NCBI GenBank assembly: GCA_964548225.1
Contig: CAZJQP010000097.1
Span: forward strand, 1-18,504
Source of the DNA: CALMEH01 sp964548225
GTDB lineage: Bacteria; Acidobacteriota; Blastocatellia; Pyrinomonadales; Pyrinomonadaceae
Reading direction: 5' to 3'
Length of the DNA stretch: 18,504 nucleotides
Position numbers and translations under genes: made by a program. Below the pieces are notes generated by a model. It had not been told where the DNA came from. It worked only from the letters and a program-made list of their open reading frames with translations, and ran no database searches. This document shows, piece after piece, positions 6,515 through 14,377 of this stretch (the stretch's first letter is position 1; each line of letters opens with the position of its first letter).

Positions 6515-7783
6515 ATGCCTGAATCATTCCAGCTTACACCTTTGCAGATTGAAGAATACACGCTCTCAAACGGTTTGCGTGTTGTATTAAATCAAGATAA
6601 TTCGATTCCGGTGGTTGCGGTTGCGGTTTATTACGATGTCGGTTCGCGCAATGAACGCGAAGGGCGCACGGGCTTTGCTCATCTGTTTGAACATATGATG
6701 TTTCAAGGCTCGGAAAATGTTCCGAAAGCCGCGCATTTTCAATATATTATGAAAGCCGGCGGGACGATGAACGGCACGACTTCGAGCGAACGGACGAATT
6801 ATTTTGAAACGCTTCCGGCAAATCAATTGCCGCTTGCGTTGTGGCTGGAGTCAGACCGAATGCGCTCGCTTGCCGTTACGCAGGAAAATCTCGACAATCA
6901 GCGCGAAGCCGTCAAGGAAGAAAAGCGTCTGCGCTACGACAATCAGCCTTACGGCGGCGTTTTCGATCTTTTGAACGAAATGGTTTATAAAAATTTCGCC
7001 AATTCGCATTCGACAATCGGTTCAATGGAGGATTTGGACGACGCAACGGTCGAAGACGTGCAGAATTTTTTCAAAACCTATTATGCGCCGAATAATGCAG
7101 TTTTGGTAATTTCAGGAGCGTTTGAAACTGAAATAGCCAAGAATTTAGTAGAAAAATATTTCGATTCGATTCCTTCTCAACCAAAACCTGCGCCGCTCGA
7201 TGTCAGCGAACCGCCGGAAATCTCCGAAGATTATCGTGAATATAAAGACAACCTCGCGCCGTTTCCCGCTTTTCTCATCGGTTGGAAAATACCCGAACGC
7301 CGAACGCCTGAATTTAATGCGCTTTACCTCGCCGGAAAATTGCTTTATGACGGCGACAGTTCGCGGCTTTATCAAAAATTGGTCAAAGGCGAAGAATCGG
7401 TCGTGCAATTATTCGGCTACACGGATGAACGGCGCGGACCTTCAGGCGTTTGCATCGGTGCGATTCCAAAGCCGGATGCCGATTTAAGCCGCATTCGTGA
7501 AACGATAATGCACGAAATCGGCGAATTGTCTGCCAAAGGTCCGAGCGCGGAAGAAATGCAAAAATTGCAAAATCAACTGATAAACGATGCAATTCGTTCG
7601 CGTCAGTCGGCTATGTCCCGCGCCCAACAAATCGCCGAACACGCGCTTTATGATGGCGAGCCGAATTTGATAAACACCGAACTCGACACTCTTTTAGCCG
7701 TCAACGCCGAACAAATTAAATTAGCCGTCGGCAAATATTTGAACACCGAAAATCGTGCTTTACTCGATGTTGTTACAGCATAA
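6515..7783 (+). CDS. M16 family zinc peptidase, catalytic chain
   Basis: A 422-residue M16B (mitochondrial processing peptidase-like) protein without a signal peptide. The inverted zinc motif HLFEH is at residues 56-60 in GFAHLFEHMMFQG, and the third ligand is E135 or E136 in NQREAVKEEKR, about 76 residues later as the family requires. GGTMNGTTSSERTNYFE is another M16 signature. The C-terminal half has SSRLYQKLV, but the Tyr that partners the Arg in substrate binding is missing: a Val is found at that spacing. That Arg/Tyr pair is present in the downstream gene, so the two chains probably form one heterodimeric peptidase, as in known bacterial and mitochondrial M16B pairs. The substrate is unknown; these enzymes cut short unfolded peptides. 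Confidence 0.9.
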   Translation: MPESFQLTPLQIEEYTLSNGLRVVLNQDNSIPVVAVAVYYDVGSRNEREGRTGFAHLFEHMMFQGSENVPKAAHFQYIMKAGGTMNGTTSSERTNYFETLPANQLPLALWLESDRMRSLAVTQENLDNQREAVKEEKRLRYDNQPYGGVFDLLNEMVYKNFANSHSTIGSMEDLDDATVEDVQNFFKTYYAPNNAVLVISGAFETEIAKNLVEKYFDSIPSQPKPAPLDVSEPPEISEDYREYKDNLAPFPAFLIGWKIPERRTPEFNALYLAGKLLYDGDSSRLYQKLVKGEESVVQLFGYTDERRGPSGVCIGAIPKPDADLSRIRETIMHEIGELSAKGPSAEEMQKLQNQLINDAIRSRQSAMSRAQQIAEHALYDGEPNLINTELDTLLAVNAEQIKLAVGKYLNTENRALLDVVTA

Positions 7784-7787
7784 AACC

Positions 7788-7854
7788 GGTAATTAGTAAT
7801 TGGTAATTGGTAATGAGTTAAGACCAATTACCAATTACCAATTACCAAATTACC
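7788..7854. repeat. Inverted repeat made of tandem TAATTGG heptamers between the M16 genes
   Basis: The left arm (7788-7814) and right arm (7823-7854) are complementary apart from one bulged base and a mismatch. Both consist of repeated GGTAATT heptamers, about four per arm, with a short loop between. The element starts 4 bases after one stop codon and ends 5 bases before the next ATG. There is no U-run. Confidence 0.8.
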
Positions 7855-7859
7855 TGATT

Positions 7860-9566
7860 ATGATTGAAGAATTTCGCAAAACCGCGCCTGCACAGCTTGC
7901 ACCGATACCTTTTAATATTCCGAAACCATTTGAAACCGCGCTGAAGAACGGTTTGAAAATCATTATCTTTGAGGACAAACGCTTTCCTTTGGTGAGCTTT
8001 CGTTTGGCTTTTCGCATTGGCAAAATTTATGAAACAGATGATGAAACCGGTTTGAGTTCGGCAGTTGCTTCGATGCTCAATGAAGGGACTTTAAATTACA
8101 CGAGCAAAGAGCTTGCCGAAAAAATCGAACGTCTTGGTGCTTCGCTTGGGGCAAGTTCCGGCTCTGATAATTCTATGGTTTCAGCTTCGGTCTTATCGTT
8201 TTACAGCACAGAAATCATTGATTTAATGGCGGAATTAATACTAAAACCGACGTTTCCCGAAAGCGAATTGAGTCTTTACAAAGAAAATCTAATTGAAAGC
8301 CTTAAATTCCAGCGTTCCCAAGCCTCGTTTCTGGCAGATGAACAAGTTTCGCGCATAATCTTCGGAGAACATCCGTATCATAAAACTTCACCGACAATTT
8401 CCGATGTCGAAAATATCTCGCGTGAAAAATTGATTTCTTTGCACAAACGAAATTATATTCCGAATATTGCCACCCTGATTGTCGTCGGTGATGTCGAACG
8501 CGAAGAACTGTTAAAACAAATCGAAGAAAAATTTGGCGGTTGGCAGACAGGAAGTTTTTCAGAAAAACAATTTCCCGCATCGCCTGAACGCGAGTCGAGA
8601 ACGCTGACGATTGTTGACCGTAAAGGTTCGGCGCAAGCCAATATTGTTCTGGCAAATCCGGCAATACAAAGAAAACATCCCGATTATTTTGCGGTTTTGG
8701 TGATGAATCAAATTTTAGGCGCGGGCGCGTCATCGAGGCTTTTTATGAATTTGCGCGAAGAAAAAAGTTATACTTACGGCGCATATTCGAGTTTTGATAT
8801 GCGCCGTTTAACAGGCGCATTTGAAGCAACAAGCGAAGTCAGAACAGCAGTTGTCGGCGATTCTTTGCACGAATTTTTTTATGAATTAAACCGCATTCGG
8901 GACGAAGAAGTTTCCGAAGCAGAACTACAAGACGCAAAAAATTATCTGACGGGAGTTTTTCCGATCAGAGCCGAAACTCAAGAAGGTTTGACAAATCTGC
9001 TTGTATCTCAGCAGTTAAACGATTTGCCCGAAGATTATTTACAAACTTACCGCGACAATGTAAATGCAATTACTATTAAAGACGTTCAGCGGGTGGCGAA
9101 CAAATATGTTATGCCCGAAAAGCTCGCAATTGTCATTGTCGGCGATGCCGAAGAAGTTTTGTTACAAGCAAGGGATTATGCCGAAAATATTGAAATTTTC
9201 GACACTGATGGTAATTTACAGGACATTTCAAATTACGGAAAACTTATGGAATTGCCAACAATTAATATAACCGGAATCTGGGAATTGGTATTGAATTTTC
9301 AAGGGCAAAAAATACCCGTTAAATTAACAGTCGAACAAAATGAGGGCAAATTTTCGGGAACGCTCGAAACAATTTTCGGAAACGGCAATATCGAAAACGG
9401 AAAAGTCAGCGGAAATGAGTTATCCGGCACTGCCGTTACTGAAATGCAAGGTCAAACGCTGGAACTCGGCATTGCCGGAACGGTTGAAAACGAAACAATA
9501 GAAGGCGCAATAGACGCACCAATGTTGCCGATTCCACTCGAATTCAGCGGTAAAAAAATTTCATAA
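7860..9566 (+). CDS. M16 family non-catalytic chain with extra C-terminal beta domain
   Basis: A 568-residue partner of the preceding peptidase. I start it at ATG 7860. The frame is open from TTG 7800, but those 20 extra codons only translate the heptamer hairpin. The M16 fold is recognisable (NGLKIIIFEDKRFPLVSFRL, then GLSSAVASMLNEGT), but all zinc-motif residues are replaced: S67, A70 and S71 stand where HxxEH should be. The C-terminal M16 half keeps the substrate-binding pair R293 and Y306 in SSRLFMNLREEKSYTYG. Residues about 470-566 form an added domain rich in short beta strands (ITGIWELVLNF, then GKFSGTLETIFGNG, then NGKVSGNELSG). It resembles the small beta-barrel domain attached to some exported hydrolases; its role here is unknown. 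The protein has no signal peptide. Confidence 0.88.
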   Translation: MIEEFRKTAPAQLAPIPFNIPKPFETALKNGLKIIIFEDKRFPLVSFRLAFRIGKIYETDDETGLSSAVASMLNEGTLNYTSKELAEKIERLGASLGASSGSDNSMVSASVLSFYSTEIIDLMAELILKPTFPESELSLYKENLIESLKFQRSQASFLADEQVSRIIFGEHPYHKTSPTISDVENISREKLISLHKRNYIPNIATLIVVGDVEREELLKQIEEKFGGWQTGSFSEKQFPASPERESRTLTIVDRKGSAQANIVLANPAIQRKHPDYFAVLVMNQILGAGASSRLFMNLREEKSYTYGAYSSFDMRRLTGAFEATSEVRTAVVGDSLHEFFYELNRIRDEEVSEAELQDAKNYLTGVFPIRAETQEGLTNLLVSQQLNDLPEDYLQTYRDNVNAITIKDVQRVANKYVMPEKLAIVIVGDAEEVLLQARDYAENIEIFDTDGNLQDISNYGKLMELPTINITGIWELVLNFQGQKIPVKLTVEQNEGKFSGTLETIFGNGNIENGKVSGNELSGTAVTEMQGQTLELGIAGTVENETIEGAIDAPMLPIPLEFSGKKIS

Positions 9567-9610
9567 CAGCCATTATTTGAAATAAACAATTAACGGTATA
9601 AAAAAATGTA

Positions 9611-9640
9611 TTGACGCGCTCAATTAATAAAAGTTAGAAT
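9611..9640 (+). promoter_or_regulatory. Candidate sigma-70-type promoter for pilT
   Basis: TTGACG (9611-9616) and TAGAAT (9635-9640) are spaced by 18 bases within the 158-bp gap before pilT. The transcript would have a leader of roughly 80 bases. Confidence 0.45.
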
Positions 9641-9724
9641 TAATTTCGGACGATTTTGCATTTATCACAGTTCCAACGTAAAATCATTTCACCGAATTCA
9701 TTTAACTTCCTAGATTAAATTTTT

Positions 9725-10882
9725 ATGCCGAGTAGAATTGACGAATTACTGCAAATGGCGATGAGTTTCGGCGCATCGGATTTGCATCTTCGCGCCGGAG
9801 CTTATCCCGTTATCCGTGTAAATGGCGAACTGCGTCCCGTGTCTGGAATCAATCGTTTGGCACAAGACGAAACGCTCGAAATGGCTTTTTCGATGATGTC
9901 GAATCGTCAAAAAATGCACTTCAAAGAAGCGTATGAAGTTGACATTGGTTACGGAGTTTCAGGTTTAGGGCGTTTTCGCGTCAATATTTTTCAGCAACGA
10001 AATTCGGTTGGCTTAGTGGCTCGTGTCATTTCCGATCATATTCGTTCATTCAACGAATTAGGCTTACCGCCGATTTTAGGGAAAATTGCAGAAGAACAAC
10101 GAGGTTTGATATTAGTTACCGGAACAACGGGTAGCGGCAAATCTACAACCCTTGCCGCCCTCGTGGACAGTATCAACCAAACTCGCAATTCACACATCGT
10201 AACCATTGAAGACCCGATTGAATTTCTTCATAAAGACAAAAAATCTTTTATTACTCAAAGAGAAGTTGATGTTGACACTCGTAATTTCGCCGAAGCCTTG
10301 CGAGGTTCTTTGCGCCAAGACCCGGATGTGATTTTGGTGGGCGAGATGCGTGATCTCGAAACAATCGAAACGGCACTCGTTGCCGCCGAAACAGGTCATC
10401 TTGTGCTTTCAACTTTGCACACACTCGATGCCTCTGAAACTCTTTCGCGTATCATCAATGCGTTTCCGCCATATCAGCAAAAATCTATTCGCATCCAACT
10501 TGCCGGATTGCTCAAAGCCGTTGTTTCACAGCGTTTGATGAAATCCGCCAAAGGAAATTCCCGTGTTCCGGCAGTTGAGGTTTTAATTTCAACACCGCTG
10601 ATTCGAGATTATATTTTGCACGAAGATAAAACTTCCCAAGTGCGCGATGCCATTGCCGCCGGAACATCGCAATACGGAATGCAAACTTTTGATCAATCGC
10701 TTTTTTATCTTTATCAATCCGGCTTAATCTCGCTCGAAGAAGCCTTGCGCGGCTCGACCAACCCGGACGAATTTCGTCTGCGGCTTGCCGGCATCCAAAA
10801 TACTTCCGCAATGGCGAAGGAAGAAATGGAAAAAGAAAGCGGCGTTGTCGGCTCGGTCAGCAATTTGATTCAACGCATCTAA
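9725..10882 (+). CDS. pilT: Type IV pilus retraction ATPase PilT
   Basis: A 385-residue cytosolic hexameric ATPase that powers pilus retraction and twitching motility. The N-terminal domain begins with the usual LLQMAMSFGASDLHLRAG. The ATPase core holds Walker A GTTGSGKST (133-141), the Asp-box region TIEDPIEF (160-167), Walker B DVILVGEMRD with E207, and the His box TGHLVLSTLHT (223-233). Length is slightly above the usual 340-380. The C-terminal region has PLIRDYILHEDKTSQVRDAI where well-known PilTs have an AIRNLIRE motif, so this is a diverged branch or possibly a PilU-like paralog. No other pilus gene is in the window. A long hairpin starts 4 bases after the stop. Confidence 0.92.
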   Translation: MPSRIDELLQMAMSFGASDLHLRAGAYPVIRVNGELRPVSGINRLAQDETLEMAFSMMSNRQKMHFKEAYEVDIGYGVSGLGRFRVNIFQQRNSVGLVARVISDHIRSFNELGLPPILGKIAEEQRGLILVTGTTGSGKSTTLAALVDSINQTRNSHIVTIEDPIEFLHKDKKSFITQREVDVDTRNFAEALRGSLRQDPDVILVGEMRDLETIETALVAAETGHLVLSTLHTLDASETLSRIINAFPPYQQKSIRIQLAGLLKAVVSQRLMKSAKGNSRVPAVEVLISTPLIRDYILHEDKTSQVRDAIAAGTSQYGMQTFDQSLFYLYQSGLISLEEALRGSTNPDEFRLRLAGIQNTSAMAKEEMEKESGVVGSVSNLIQRI

Positions 10883-10886
10883 TTTG

Positions 10887-10965
10887 AAGTAAAAAGTAAA
10901 AAGTAACCCAGCCGGAAGTCGAATTTCGGCTGGGTTACTTTTTACTTTTTACTTTTTACTTTTAT
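10887..10965 (+). terminator. Long heptamer-built hairpin after pilT, probable terminator
   Basis: A perfect 28-bp stem pairs 10887-10914 with 10927-10954, with a 12-base loop that can add about three more pairs. The loop-proximal part is a GC-rich AACCCAGCCG clamp and the rest is tandem AGTAAAA heptamers. The right arm has about one heptamer more, giving a T-rich tail. It fits a terminator for pilT, and the next promoter starts 5 bases after 10965. Confidence 0.8.
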
Positions 10966-10969
10966 TTGC

Positions 10970-10997
10970 TTGACTTCTGGCGTTTGGGGCGTATAAT
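10970..10997 (+). promoter_or_regulatory. Sigma-70-type promoter upstream of the S1 gene
   Basis: TTGACT (10970-10975) and a perfect TATAAT (10992-10997) are separated by 16 bases. The -10 region sits in GGCGTATAATTTTA, a 14-base string also found at the threonine dehydratase promoter. It predicts a leader of about 250 bases for the S1 message. Confidence 0.7.
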
Positions 10998-11011
10998 TTT
11001 AGTTTTATCCG

Positions 11012-11131
11012 ATGAAGCGTGCAATGCTCTGCGAAAGAAGCCGAAAACCAATGCCTTATCTCTACTTTTCCGAAAATAATTACACGGTAAATTTAATCGG
11101 CGTTTTCCTCTTTTCAAGAGCGTCTGTTTAG
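11012..11131 (+). CDS. Possible 39-codon leader ORF upstream of rpsA
   Basis: An ATG 14 bases after the -10 box opens a 39-codon frame (MKRAMLCERSRKPMPYLYF at its start) ending in TAG, about 120 bases before rpsA. It has no Shine-Dalgarno sequence and no recognised homology. It may be a leader peptide or chance; the evidence is position only. Confidence 0.2.
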   Translation: MKRAMLCERSRKPMPYLYFSENNYTVNLIGVFLFSRASV

Positions 11132-11140
11132 AGGTATAAT
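11111..11140 (+). promoter_or_regulatory. Possible second promoter close to rpsA
   Basis: A perfect TATAAT at 11135-11140 has a weak -35 (TTTTCA, 11111-11116) 18 bases upstream. The octamer GAGCGTCT occurs on both sides of the -10 box (11118-11125 and 11142-11149), 24 bases apart, which could be a protein-binding direct repeat. Confidence 0.4.
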
Positions 11141-11251
11141 TGAGCGTCTAAGAAATGCATCAATTTTAATTTTCTGCGTTAAAAGCGGGTAATAGCTTCA
11201 TAATATTGAACATTTTTAGAAACAAATAGGAAATAAATTAACGATTTTATA

Positions 11252-13459
11252 ATGGCAAACGAGGTTATTAATGAAACTGAGGAATCAAACGCAAATGATA
11301 CTTCAGTTGTGGAAGAAACAAATAAACAAGCTACCGAAATAGTTGCGGAAACCGACGATGATAATCAAAACGCCGGTGAGGATTTCGGTGCGATTCTCGA
11401 AAAATTCGAGCAAGACCAAACCATCTATTACTCCGGCGAGATGGTTACAGGTAAAGTTATCGGCATTTCAGAGCGCGGTGTGATGGTTGATTTCGGTTAC
11501 AAATCCGAAGGAATTGTTCCAATCGAAGAATTTACATCTGCTGACGGCGAAATTTCGATTAAACAGGGCGACAGCGTTCAAGTCGTTATCCGCAACATTC
11601 ATACCGGCGACGCGCCACCCCAACTTTCGCGTTTTGACGCATTGCGTCGTGCCGCGTGGGACGAAATTGAAGCGGCATTCCGCGAAGAACGCCCGATTAC
11701 CGCAAAGGTTGTCGGCAAAACCAAAGGCGGTTTACGGCTCGACATCAACGGTGTTGAAGCGTTTATGCCCGGCTCGCAGATTGATTCACGTCAGATTCGC
11801 AGTCTCGATAACTATGTCGGTCAGGACATTGAGGGACAAATTATTAAATGCAGTCGCAAACGCGATAATGTTGTTCTTTCGCGCAAAGTTTTAACAGATG
11901 CTGTTGTAAATGAGCAAAAGGCAGCAACTCTTTCCAATATTGAGGAAGGCTTTATTGTTGAAGGGACGATTAAAAATCTCACCGAATACGGTGCATTTGT
12001 TGACATCGGTGGTATTGACGGACTTCTTCACGTTACGGATATGAGCTGGAACAAACAGCAAAATCCGGCGCACCTTTTCAAATCGGGCGAGAATGTTCAA
12101 GTTAAAATCTTGAAACTTGACCGTGAAAAAGAAAAAATTTCGCTCGGTTATAAACAGTTAATCCCGAATCCGTGGATTACCGCAACAGAACTTTATCCCG
12201 TTGGTGCGCGTGTGAAAGGTAAAATTTCGACTGTTACCGATTACGGCGCATTTATTCAACTCGAATCAAATATTGAAGGTTTAGTGCATATTTCAGAAAT
12301 GTCTTGGTCTAAGCGCACTAAAAGCCCCAAGAAATTTTTGAAGGAAGGCGAAGAAATAGAAGTTCAAGTTCTCGGCATTGATTCTGAAGAGCATCGTATC
12401 AGTTTAGGAATGAAGCAACTGATGGCGAACCCTTGGGAAACGATTCGTGAACGCTATCACGTCGGCGATAGAATCCACGGCAAAGTTAGAAATATCACAG
12501 ATTTCGGCGCGTTTGTTGAAGTCGAAGACGGTGTTGATGGTTTGGTTCACGTTTCCGATATATCCTGGTCGAAAAAACTGAAACACGCCAAAGACCTTTT
12601 AAGCCGAGATCAAGAAGTTGATGCGATTATTACCGGAATTGATGTTGCCGGGCGCAGAATGTCGCTTTCGATTAAAGATATTACACCGAGTGCATGGGAA
12701 TCGTTTGTGGCTACTCACAAGACCGGTGATATTGTTCGTGGTAAAGTTACACGGATTGCCGAATTCGGTGTTTTTGTGGAATTAGGTGAAGATTTGGAAG
12801 GTTTATGCCATATTTCGGAACTTTCTGATGAACGCATAGAAAAACCGAACGAAGTCGTTAAGGTTGGTCAAGAAATGGATTTCCGTATTCTGAGAATTGA
12901 ATACGAAAATCGCAAAATTGGTCTTTCGGCACGCGCGGTTGGCGGTGATAAAGACAACGACGGTTCGATTTCGGATTCACGCGGAAGTTATACTTCAGAA
13001 GCTAAAGGCGGTATGGCATCGCTCGGCGAACTTGCTAAACTGAAATTTGGCAGAAGTGAAGACAATTCTGCGGAAGAAGAAAAACCGCGACTTTCCAAAA
13101 AAGAACGCAAAGCACTAAAAATGCAGGAACGTGCGGAAGCCGCTAAAGCTGCTGAAAATGAACCTGAGGCAACCGAAGAAAAAATTGAAACCGCAGAGGA
13201 AATCTCTGCGGAAACAGCGGAATCTGTCGAAAATACTTCAGATAAGACAGAAATGGAAACGGCAGAAGCAGTAGTCGAAGAAAATGTTTCTGAAACAACA
13301 GAAACTGCAATTGAAGAAGTTTCTGATACAGTTGAAGAAAAACCGGTATTGACTGATACGGAAAATGAGGCAGAAGTATCATCGGAAACTAAAACAGAAG
13401 TTGAAAGCGCAGTAACCGAAGAAACAGATGCCGAAGCAGAAAAATCGGCAAATACCTAA
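11252..13459 (+). CDS. rpsA: 30S ribosomal protein S1 with long acidic C-terminal tail
   Basis: S1 binds mRNA on the small ribosomal subunit and helps initiation on structured or leader-poor messages. Six S1 (OB-fold) domains are visible at about residues 60-128, 147-212, 231-301, 316-388, 403-475 and 490-562. The last four show the clear pattern YGAF or FGxF, then GLxHxSxxSW or GLCHISELS. An acidic stretch of about 50 residues precedes the first domain. After residue 600 come about 130 residues of Glu/Ala/Thr-rich low complexity, which makes the protein (735 residues) much longer than the roughly 560 of classical S1. The ATG at 11252 has only a distant AGGAAA before it. The gene is followed by an HU/IHF gene, the same order as rpsA-ihfB in gammaproteobacteria. 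Confidence 0.93.
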   Translation: MANEVINETEESNANDTSVVEETNKQATEIVAETDDDNQNAGEDFGAILEKFEQDQTIYYSGEMVTGKVIGISERGVMVDFGYKSEGIVPIEEFTSADGEISIKQGDSVQVVIRNIHTGDAPPQLSRFDALRRAAWDEIEAAFREERPITAKVVGKTKGGLRLDINGVEAFMPGSQIDSRQIRSLDNYVGQDIEGQIIKCSRKRDNVVLSRKVLTDAVVNEQKAATLSNIEEGFIVEGTIKNLTEYGAFVDIGGIDGLLHVTDMSWNKQQNPAHLFKSGENVQVKILKLDREKEKISLGYKQLIPNPWITATELYPVGARVKGKISTVTDYGAFIQLESNIEGLVHISEMSWSKRTKSPKKFLKEGEEIEVQVLGIDSEEHRISLGMKQLMANPWETIRERYHVGDRIHGKVRNITDFGAFVEVEDGVDGLVHVSDISWSKKLKHAKDLLSRDQEVDAIITGIDVAGRRMSLSIKDITPSAWESFVATHKTGDIVRGKVTRIAEFGVFVELGEDLEGLCHISELSDERIEKPNEVVKVGQEMDFRILRIEYENRKIGLSARAVGGDKDNDGSISDSRGSYTSEAKGGMASLGELAKLKFGRSEDNSAEEEKPRLSKKERKALKMQERAEAAKAAENEPEATEEKIETAEEISAETAESVENTSDKTEMETAEAVVEENVSETTETAIEEVSDTVEEKPVLTDTENEAEVSSETKTEVESAVTEETDAEAEKSANT

Positions 13460-13505
13460 GTTTTATAAATAAACTTGTGCTTGAAAACAGGAGAAAAAAA
13501 GACAA

Positions 13506-13781
13506 ATGACCAAAGCAGATTTAGTTGAAAAAGTCGCATCGGAAGCGGAAATGACAAAAAAAGATGCCGAGCAGTTAGTCGAAATCATTTTTGAAAGCAT
13601 TATCGATTCATTGAACAATGGCGAAAAAATAGAACTTCGTGGTTTCGGCAGTTTTCGCGTCCGCGAGCGTAATGCACGTCAAGGACGAAACCCGAAAACA
13701 GGTGCGGCGGTCAAAATTCCCGCTAAACGCGTTGCTTATTTTAAGCCGGGCAAAGAATTAAAAGATAGTATAAACAAATAA
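13506..13781 (+). CDS. HU/IHF family DNA-bending protein
   Basis: A 91-residue nucleoid protein that binds and bends DNA as a dimer. The family signature GFGSFRVRERNARQGRNPKTG occupies about residues 46-66 and ends in the Pro-containing tip of the DNA-intercalating arm; FKPGKELKD closes the protein. The start MTKADLVEKVA and the position right after rpsA favour an IHF-beta-like assignment, but HU and IHF cannot be separated safely here. AGGAG lies 12 bases before the ATG. The 46-base gap after rpsA has no terminator, so the two genes are probably co-transcribed. Confidence 0.93.
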   Translation: MTKADLVEKVASEAEMTKKDAEQLVEIIFESIIDSLNNGEKIELRGFGSFRVRERNARQGRNPKTGAAVKIPAKRVAYFKPGKELKDSINK

Positions 13782-13827
13782 CGGTTTGTTTTCAGAGTAA
13801 TATCTTGCTGACTACTGCCCACCAAAT

Positions 13828-14316
13828 ATGGACGTTTTGTGGAGTCCTTGGCGATATGATTACATAAAAAGCGGCGATAAATCCGCCGAAAAGGCGGGTT
13901 GCGTTTTTTGCAATATCTTAGAAAATCCGGCACCTGATGAAGAAAAATTTATTCTTCATCGTGCCGGATTTAATTTTGTTATTTTAAATATTTACCCTTA
14001 CGTTTCCGGTCATTTGATGGTTGTGCCTTACACGCATTTGGCAGAATTGGACAAAGCCGAAAAAGAAATTACTGATGAGATGATGGATTTAACCAAAAAA
14101 TGCCAAAGCATTTTGAGTGAAGTTTATCAGCCGAACGGAATAAATCTGGGTATGAATCTTGGAAAAGCTGCAGGTGCAGGTGTGGCTGAACATTTTCATT
14201 TGCATATTTTGCCGCGTTGGTTCGGCGATGCGAATTTTATGACCTCAATTGGACAAACGCGCACCATTCCCGAAGATTTGCAAACAACTTTTAATAAACT
14301 GCGCGGGAAATTTTGA
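13828..14316 (+). CDS. HIT family hydrolase/phosphorylase (Ap4A-type)
   Basis: A 162-residue histidine-triad protein. The triad HFHLH (H122, H124, H126) lies in AEHFHLHILPRW, with the middle His expected to attack the alpha-phosphate of nucleotides. The N-terminal WSPWRYDYI and the pair C25/C28 (CVFC), which with later His residues can bind zinc, are typical of the Ap4A phosphorylase/FHIT-like subgroup. NIYPYVSGHLMVVPYTH is the conserved HIT core. The likely substrates are dinucleoside polyphosphates or nucleotide conjugates. It starts 46 bases after the HU/IHF gene without an obvious terminator or Shine-Dalgarno sequence, so it may be the last gene of the rpsA transcript. It converges on a minus-strand gene 61 bases away. 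Confidence 0.9.
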   Translation: MDVLWSPWRYDYIKSGDKSAEKAGCVFCNILENPAPDEEKFILHRAGFNFVILNIYPYVSGHLMVVPYTHLAELDKAEKEITDEMMDLTKKCQSILSEVYQPNGINLGMNLGKAAGAGVAEHFHLHILPRWFGDANFMTSIGQTRTIPEDLQTTFNKLRGKF

Positions 14317-14377
14317 CAAAGCTGAGTTAGGATCGTTCGCCGAAAAGATGTCCAAATTGAATCTTTGGCTCTTATCC

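Noticed and set aside
7800..7859. Longer N-terminus for the second M16 chain from TTG 7800
   Set aside because: The extra codons only translate the heptamer hairpin, and ATG 7860 gives a normal M16 start.
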